Source of the DNA: Euonymus europaeus
Taxonomy: Eukaryota > Streptophyta > Magnoliopsida > Celastrales > Celastraceae
Length of the DNA: 64,000 bases
Direction: 5' to 3'
Assembly: GCA_963580455.1 (NCBI GenBank)
Contig: OY756964.1
Coordinates: forward strand, 21,922,001 to 21,986,000
The notes beneath the pieces are model-generated. The model did not search any database. It was not told the DNA's origin and saw nothing but the letters and a program-made list of their open reading frames with translations. This document shows positions 58,465-64,000 of the stretch, piece after piece (position 1 is the stretch's first letter; every line of letters begins with the position of its first letter). Made by a program: the position numbers and the translations under genes.

Positions 58465-59768
58465 GGCTCTCGGCGTGACTGAGAGTCATCCTCAGCCACC
58501 GCCGATATATCAGTATCATAACACTCGGAGCTTCGAAGGCGTTTTATGCCAACGTGGTACTCGGTCGTCGTCGTTGCCTCTACCATATTCTGGAGCTTAG
58601 CAAAATCTCTTTTATTGCCCACTGGGGAAACTTGCTTGCCCATAGATTGGGGAAAGCTTGTTTGTCTCGCCAAAGGCTTCAATTTGACTAGTCTCTTGGA
58701 AGTGCTGGGAGAGTTTAGAGGCACCTGATCAACATTCATCAAGATCTCTGTATTTGCTAGAGGACTTCCATCTTTGTTTGGGGCCACTTGATTACTACTC
58801 GCTGCAGTAAAAACAATATGCTTTGGAATTTGTGAATCCCTGGAGTGTGTTTGAGCCTCCTGTTGCCTTGCAGTTGTCTCTTTGATTTGGCTACGGTCTT
58901 GGCTTGGTTCCACTAGCTTTGCCTCTGGTGATTTTGATTGCGCTTGCGATGAGGAACTCACCGAGCCCCTATTGCCTTCTGAACTATCCCCACGCTGAGA
59001 TTCAGAATTAGGGCGAGATTTTCGATTCCCAGTTCGTTCGGCAGTTAACCATGGCCCATACTGTCCTGAGATAATAGATCCGGCTTGCCCATCAGCAAAT
59101 TTTTTCTCGCAATGTCTTTCTTCATGTCCCACATGACCACAATAGAAACACAGATCTGCCATGCGTTCATATTTGAGATTTACCCAAACGCAATCTCCAT
59201 TTGGAGTTTTGACTCGACAGCCTCTGCGGATGGGTTTGTTTAGAGAGATACTTCCCCTAAATCGGAGATAAGTTTGGTAAAATGGCGCTTCCGGTCTAGT
59301 GTCTGCTGAGATGAACGAGCCCACAGTATTTCCAATCAACGATGCAACAGCCTCCGTATGGCACACCAACGGAAGACCCCAAACCTGGATCCAGAGAGAC
59401 AAAGAATCAAAACAGAGGTTGGTGGCTGTCATGCCCTCCTCCCAAGGTTTCATAATCACGAGATGGTTGTCAAAAGACCAAGGCCCCTCGTCTATTATTC
59501 TGGACATCAAAAATTTGTTGGGAAATAGGAACTGATAAGTATTGTGACCAATCGTAATGATGCGGACTTCATCACCAACCCCCCAGACTCTCCTCATAGT
59601 GGATAGGAAAGCTTTGGTGTTGATGTTCTTGTGAGTGAGTATTTTCCCAATCAATGAATGTGGAAAAACTGAGAGGTTCTCCTCAATCTGGGCCGCCGCG
59701 ATTTCAACTGTGGTGTCTTCTTCTGCTGTCAATGAGAATTGCTCCATGGATTTGAGGACCGTGTCCAT
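58461..59768 (-). CDS. LINE ORF1: nucleic-acid-binding gag-like protein
   Basis: 435 residues. The N-terminal half is the DUF4283 domain of plant LINE ORF1 proteins (SLIGKILTHKNINTKAFLST, WSFDNHLVIMKPWEEG, FDSLSLWIQVWGLPL). It is followed by a single zinc knuckle CFYCGHVGHEERHC (C-x2-C-x4-H-x4-C, about residues 207-220) and a Ser/Gln/Lys-rich tail. Such proteins bind the element RNA and form the ribonucleoprotein. The frame ends in TGA at 58463-58461, sharing four bases with the ORF2 start. The ATG at 59768 gives a start preceding the conserved domain and lies about 85 bp inside the element. Confidence 0.9.
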   Translation of the reverse strand: MDTVLKSMEQFSLTAEEDTTVEIAAAQIEENLSVFPHSLIGKILTHKNINTKAFLSTMRRVWGVGDEVRIITIGHNTYQFLFPNKFLMSRIIDEGPWSFDNHLVIMKPWEEGMTATNLCFDSLSLWIQVWGLPLVCHTEAVASLIGNTVGSFISADTRPEAPFYQTYLRFRGSISLNKPIRRGCRVKTPNGDCVWVNLKYERMADLCFYCGHVGHEERHCEKKFADGQAGSIISGQYGPWLTAERTGNRKSRPNSESQRGDSSEGNRGSVSSSSQAQSKSPEAKLVEPSQDRSQIKETTARQQEAQTHSRDSQIPKHIVFTAASSNQVAPNKDGSPLANTEILMNVDQVPLNSPSTSKRLVKLKPLARQTSFPQSMGKQVSPVGNKRDFAKLQNMVEATTTTEYHVGIKRLRSSECYDTDISAVAEDDSQSRREP

Positions 59769-61404
59769 GGTGCGCCGCCGTCAGTGTCTTCACAATAAAA
59801 CCATGAAGAGAAAACTCACCCTAGGTGAGAGAAAACCCACTAACTGGGAGGCGAGGAAATGTGTTTGATGTCAAATTATTTGGGAAATCTGAATGCGAGA
59901 AGACAGAGAGGGATGGAATGGAGGAAATACTGATAGAAGTAGAGAAGGATGTGGAGGAAGTGGAAGAGGAAGATTGTGACGATGAGAGTGACCATGATTA
60001 TGACGATGAGAGTGACCATGATTATGACTATAATCAAGGAGAAGAAGAGGGCGCTGAAGAAGAAAAAGTAGAGTTGGACGAGGAAGTGGAAGTGGAAGAG
60101 GAAGATTGTGACGATGAGAGTGACCATGATTATGACTACAATGAAGAAGAAGAGGACACTGAAGAAGATAAAGTAGAAGTGGCGGAGGAAGAGGATAATT
60201 ATGAAGAAAAAGCAAAATCTTCCAGAAAGAGAAGAGGCAAGGAAAATATCGGTAGAAGCTGAAATCCTTCAACCTTGTTTTACTGTCTTTATTTTCACAC
60301 ACATGTCAACATAATGACCACCAGGCTCTTTTTGATTCAGGTGAATTTAAAGCCCATGCTGGTTTGAAGGTAGGCGGCGGCTTTAGAAAGAACACTACTG
60401 TCAAAACTGAAGAAATTGATGAACCTGAACCTGAAGGTTTTACTTACCTCAGGAATCCCTACTTCTTCACAAGGGTGAGGATATGGCTGGAACATTTATT
60501 GGTAAATATCTCCTATACATTTTACTCATGGTATCAACCTTCAGACTTATGTTCTTAGTTTAATATTTTCATCGCTGTTATTTACACATATTATTTCTAA
60601 TTAACTCCTGCAATCTCTCAGTGATGGGGCTCCTTAATCTGATATTGGTTGTAACCACTGGCCTCCACTTACAGTCCTGGGGAAGTGTGGTGTTCAGGGT
60701 CAAACATATAAAATTGGTCCTTCTAATTTACTGCACTTTGAGCAGAAGTTCATCAGTTTTCTTCGGTTTGAAAATATAAACTCAAATTTCTCTGACAACT
60801 TAATGTTTGTTTAGGTTGTTCAGCCATACCAATTTCTCGAGAATATGTTGATTAAAAACTATCTTTCTTGGTCTTAGTTTCAGCATGGATGGAACAATTA
60901 GGGAAAACAAACTCGTTGAATTCTTAAAACACTGCCTATTTTGCATTGATGATAATCATCATCTTTTTTTTTTCCTGGATTCCAAATTAATAGTAACTTC
61001 TAGCAAGAATAGTCTCTGTATTAGCTTTTCCACCAATGGTGTTATCTGATAACTTGATTGAGCTCTAATTAGATTCTTGTTTAGCTGTTAGAATTTCTTC
61101 TTCCTTCATTATTATTTTGAGCTCCACCAGTTGCCATAACAGCACATCCTTTGTATTACAGCCTGTCCCAAAAAATTGGATGAGAGACAATGAGATTAGA
61201 CTCCGGGGGAAGGTGACTTATCTCGGTCCACAAGGGAGGCAATGGTCTGGAACAGTTCTTGAATGGACTGATGGTCGAGTATTTATTGATGGGTGGGCAG
61301 ATTTCTGCAAAGCAAACAACATAAGATTAAATGATCGTTGCATCTGTGAATTACTGCCAGGCCAAAGGGGTAATGTCTTGTGGGTTCGCATGGTTCCAAT
61401 GTGA

Positions 61405-61970
61405 TCCCTACCTCTGCGCAAAGTTTCTACATTTACTTTTATTCATCGGATTCGATCCCTCTTGCTCAGGATTTCTAGGATGTTTCCTCTACAACCTGTT
61501 ATCTGCAGAAACTGTTAGGTGTGATGACTGAGATTTAGTTCCTGTAGATGAAAACATTAGTAAGCTTCAAACAATGCTGGCATTTTAATAGTTTCTGCAA
61601 CAATTATGATCCCACTTTATGGGATTTTGCCCTAATATACGTTAACTGTGATTCTGGTGGAGGAACCTTAGCAGTAAAGCTCTATTGTGATGACCTTTAT
61701 GTATAAGTAGCTTGATATCACAAGAAGTTGGAGAACCCACCCAGCAAACAAACAATAAACTTAGGAATAGCTGTGCCATGAAAAAGTAACAGTTCCTTCA
61801 AGTTAATTCCGAGTATCATGCGGTTAACGTGTCTTTTTCTTCAGAATTAGGGGTGTACATTGGGCGGAGTCTTGTGATTCAATAACTCGAAAAATCATAA
61901 AAATTATACCCAGGTCATAGATAACATCATATCAGACCCAGTAAAATTATTACCAAGCCAACCGGAAGTA
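61405..61970. other. 3' flank of the second B3 gene
   Basis: Likely 3' untranslated sequence followed by spacer. The interval from about 61851 (aggggtgtacattgggcgg) to 62345 looks like an older repeat into which the MITE at 61971-62291 was inserted. No gene seen. Confidence 0.35.
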
Positions 61971-62291
61971 GGGGTGACAAAAATTTGAGTATGGTTCAGA
62001 CAATATATTGTGATTATGAGATATTTGTATGCCCAGAGTTAGTTTGATTTATATTTTCAGATGAACTTAATTGATCACATCCAGATTAGTTTAAACTCGG
62101 ACTAGTAAATTGGAAAATAACTCAATTCAATTTTGGTTAGGGTTATAACAGCTAAATCAGACAAAAGTTTTATTTTTGGACCTGAACTCAATTTTAAATT
62201 GGACAAAATAGTTGCATTTGAATCCAAATTTCATACATATAACTTATGTTTAAATTGACTTAATCTGGATCAGACAAAATTTTGTCACCCC
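61971..62291. repeat. TA-flanked MITE (321 bp)
   Basis: It begins GGGGTGACAAAAATTTGAGT and ends with the mirror image (acaaaattttgtcacccc), flanked on both sides by TA (61969-61970 and 62292-62293). The second inner block ggttcagac/gtctgatcc is also mirrored. A TA duplication fits a Tc1/mariner-type (Stowaway-like) MITE, though the terminal sequence is not the classic Stowaway one. Confidence 0.65.
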
Positions 62292-62451
62292 TACCAATAA
62301 GTACTGAGTCGAACCGGGTTACTTGACCCAATATAGGCCATATCTTATTTTTAGTTTGACATGTTCATAATGATTCTATTAAGTTATTTGAGGATATCAA
62401 GTCCCTTTTCCTGTAAGGATGTGGGTTTTTAGTTAGGGTACATAAAATACC

Positions 62452-63324
62452 TCAATGATTGCTACAGTTTGAGTCTAGAAACCAGGCTTCATCACCATCA
62501 TCCTTCTTCACATCCACATGAGCCATCAACAGTATCTCCTCACTTGCTTCAGCATAGTTAATCTTGGCCTCGTTTTTGACACTCATATTGAAAGTACCCC
62601 AGATCATGGCAGTAGCAGCACTCAACTATCGACTTGTCAAGGCCATGCCTACCTCGGCCTCTCCCTCTTCCTCTAAAGTTTCCACGACCATGTCCTCTTC
62701 CTCTTGATGTATCCTCATATGCTATCTTCAATGCATGCTCTTCTACAATGTGGGCAATTCATACGTTCTTCATTAACAAACAAACTGCTTTGTAATTCAT
62801 CAATAGACATCTTCTCAAGATTATCAGATTATTCCTCAATAGAACACATAACATAATTAAATTTTTGGCTCATCGACCTTAATATCTTCTCAATAACAAT
62901 CGCATCATTCAAGTTTTCGCCATGAATTCTCATTTATTAGCAATAAGGGTGCGAGCAAAATAATCAATGACAGATTCCCCTACCTTCATTTGAAGAATTT
63001 CAAATTTCTTCCTTATGGCCTGGCGTTGTGCTCATTTAACACGTGTTGTGTCTTTATATTTCTTCCTCATTGAGTCCCAAATACCCTTCATTGTGTCCTT
63101 GTTCAGAATTGTTTCCAAGATTGCACGGCTAATGGCCTGAAACAAATAATTCTTGGCTCTAAGATCCTTCAATTTATGATCTATAATTATCTTCTTTTGT
63201 TTATCTAAGATATCCATACCTTCTGCTGCAGTAGGATTCCATTTTCCACAATGCTCCAATGGTTAAAGGGACCATCGAATTTTGGAATAGCTGGTTGGAC
63301 ATAGTCATTGGTCTTCGTGGACAT
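62452..63324 (-). pseudogene. Ty1/Copia gag and protease remnant
   Basis: From 63324 on the minus strand: MSTKTNDYVQPAIPKFDGPF, then after a frameshift the UBN2-type gag domain (KWNPTAAEG, LKDLRAKNYLFQAISRAILE, MKGIWDSMRKKYK). It continues in other frames to a basic RG-rich stretch (RGRGHGRGNFRGRGRGR), a decayed zinc knuckle CCYCHDLGYFQYEC where the His is Tyr, and the start of the protease (EAWFLDSNCSNH) where the usual DSG reads DSN, then a stop at 62454-62452. Integrase and reverse transcriptase are absent. No LTRs were found. Confidence 0.75.
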
Positions 63325-63329
63325 TTCAC

Positions 63330-64000
63330 TGATTATATGAGGCTACAGCTCGCTTGTATACAAAATGTCAATATAGAATATCAATAAATAAAGAGCTTGA
63401 TAACTTTGAATACTGAAAATAATGTCTCAATACATTTAAGAATATAATTGACAGGATATAACCTGTACCAACACTCTACCAAAAAGTCCATATAGAAAAA
63501 AGTCAAGCTAAACATATCCCAAAGAAGTGGGATTTTAATTTTTTATTGACAAGAAATCTCCACAGAAAAATATTCTCATTGACTAACTAAATCCAATGCC
63601 AAGTAAAAAGAAAAAGAATCTAAAATGCCACGTCAACCACTTGCGAGAGATTGTCATTGTGTCAGTTTGGATCAGAGTCTATCACACAGAGTATAAATTA
63701 TCGTAAAGTATAAGAGTTGAGTGTCTGAAAATATGAATGACAAACCTATACTCTCATCCAAACAGAGGTCTTGTCTTGTCTTCACGTCCGATTGGGTTGC
63801 TCTCAAATAAATCCATTTTTTAAAATACGTATTCTGATTTCCAAAGACAAAAGCCAAAAGAAGGACAGTATCCACCCACAAGCGTATGTTAGACGAAAGT
63901 GTATTCAAAACCTTGGGCTTGCGCGGCTGTTACACTGATAAAGTTGACACCTGTCCAGTGGAATCTGAACCGTCAGTGTCAAAAAGTGAGTAGGTCCCAC
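63330..64000. other. intergenic DNA to the window end
   Basis: No gene recognised. The part next to 63330 may be the leader of the Copia remnant. 63640-64000 has mixed composition without a frame of interest and may be the promoter side of a gene beyond the window. Confidence 0.3.

Larger units (their letters stand above)
54315..59866 (-). mobile_element. full-length L1-type LINE retrotransposon with 14-bp target duplication
   Basis: The element (54329-59852, 5,524 bp) lies on the minus strand inside a B3 exon. gaggaaatgtgttt flanks it at 54315-54328 and 59853-59866. Its poly(A) tail appears as a short T-run at 54329-54335. The 5' leader before ORF1 is only about 85 bp. ORF1 and ORF2 are both free of stops and frameshifts, and the two target copies are identical, both signs of a recent insertion. 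It belongs to the plant L1 group that carries an RNase H domain at the ORF2 end. Whether it is still active cannot be told from sequence alone. Confidence 0.95.
53473..61404 (+). pseudogene. two-B3-domain (REM-type) gene disrupted by a LINE
   Basis: Before the insertion the gene had four exons: 53473-53583, 54119-60251 (minus the LINE), 60341-60474 and 61162-61404, about 360 residues. B3 domain 1 runs from FPRFFKVYLLELSSERM through KIPNAFIARIGLVLPEKVIL and FGMGWKEFAKHNSVEHGDF to FKYNGGNVF, where the LINE begins. It resumes in the same frame at 59867 with DVKLFGKSECEK. Then come a long Asp/Glu linker, and B3 domain 2 in exon 4 (VPKNWMRDNEIRL, DGWADFCKANNIRLNDRCIC). Exon phases all fit when one target copy and the 5.5-kb LINE are ignored. 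As it stands, translation from the first ATG stops inside the LINE end at 54335-54337, so B3 domain 1 is incomplete. Other alleles may be intact. Such factors are nuclear DNA-binding proteins; the exact role is unknown. Confidence 0.85.

Noticed and set aside
59871..60302. 143-codon minus-strand Leu/His/Pro-rich frame
   Set aside because: Antisense of the acidic linker of the second B3 protein.

Overview
The window is nuclear DNA from a eudicot plant. It is AT-rich between genes. Its genes have short exons with GT-AG introns, and they include plant-specific families: SnRK2 kinase with an ABA box, GARP/HHO regulator, LRX extensin and B3/REM factors. It also holds plant-type L1 LINEs, tRNA-derived SINEs, MITEs, a MULE and Copia remnants. 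I cannot name the species.

Layout. 0-1.7 kb: a histidinol-phosphatase (IMPL2-like) fossil and an 80-bp tandem repeat. 1.7-5.0 kb (-): ten-exon LARP6-type RNA-binding protein. 5.1-8.5 kb: gene-free, with two related MITEs. 8.5-10.7 kb (-): HHO5-type GARP transcription factor. 10.9-16.7 kb: a direct duplication of the sequence upstream of HHO5; one copy carries a MULE and the other shows the empty target site. 16.7-26.1 kb: gene-free, with a second direct duplication whose copies each carry a different LINE fragment. 26-31.6 kb: LTR scraps and a PPR-gene fossil split by a MITE. 32.3-37.3 kb (+): nine-exon OST1/SnRK2.6 kinase. 37.9 kb (-): tRNA-His(GUG). 38.2-42.8 kb (-): two-KH-domain RNA-binding protein. 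43.6-46.1 kb (-): intronless leucine-rich-repeat extensin. 46.9-48.1 kb (-): CBP1/MEE14-type protein. 49.9-52.2 kb (+): VRN1-like protein with two B3 domains. 53.5-61.4 kb (+): a second two-B3 gene, broken in the first B3 domain by a full-length LINE with both ORFs open. 62-64 kb: a TA-flanked MITE and a Copia gag/protease remnant.

Working together. The genes are ordinary single plant genes, not an operon or pathway cluster. The main shared context is the pair of same-strand B3 genes, probably an old tandem duplication. OST1 is the best-understood gene: it is the ABA-activated kinase of guard-cell and stress signalling, and two G-boxes lie upstream. The liveliest feature is transposition: an apparently young LINE in a B3 exon with a 14-bp target duplication, a MULE with a 9-bp duplication, a 5'-truncated LINE with a 17-bp duplication, and many MITEs and SINEs. 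I found no evidence of a wholly new biological system. The most unusual items are the LINE-interrupted B3 gene, the partial exon duplication in OST1 and the dated MULE insertion.
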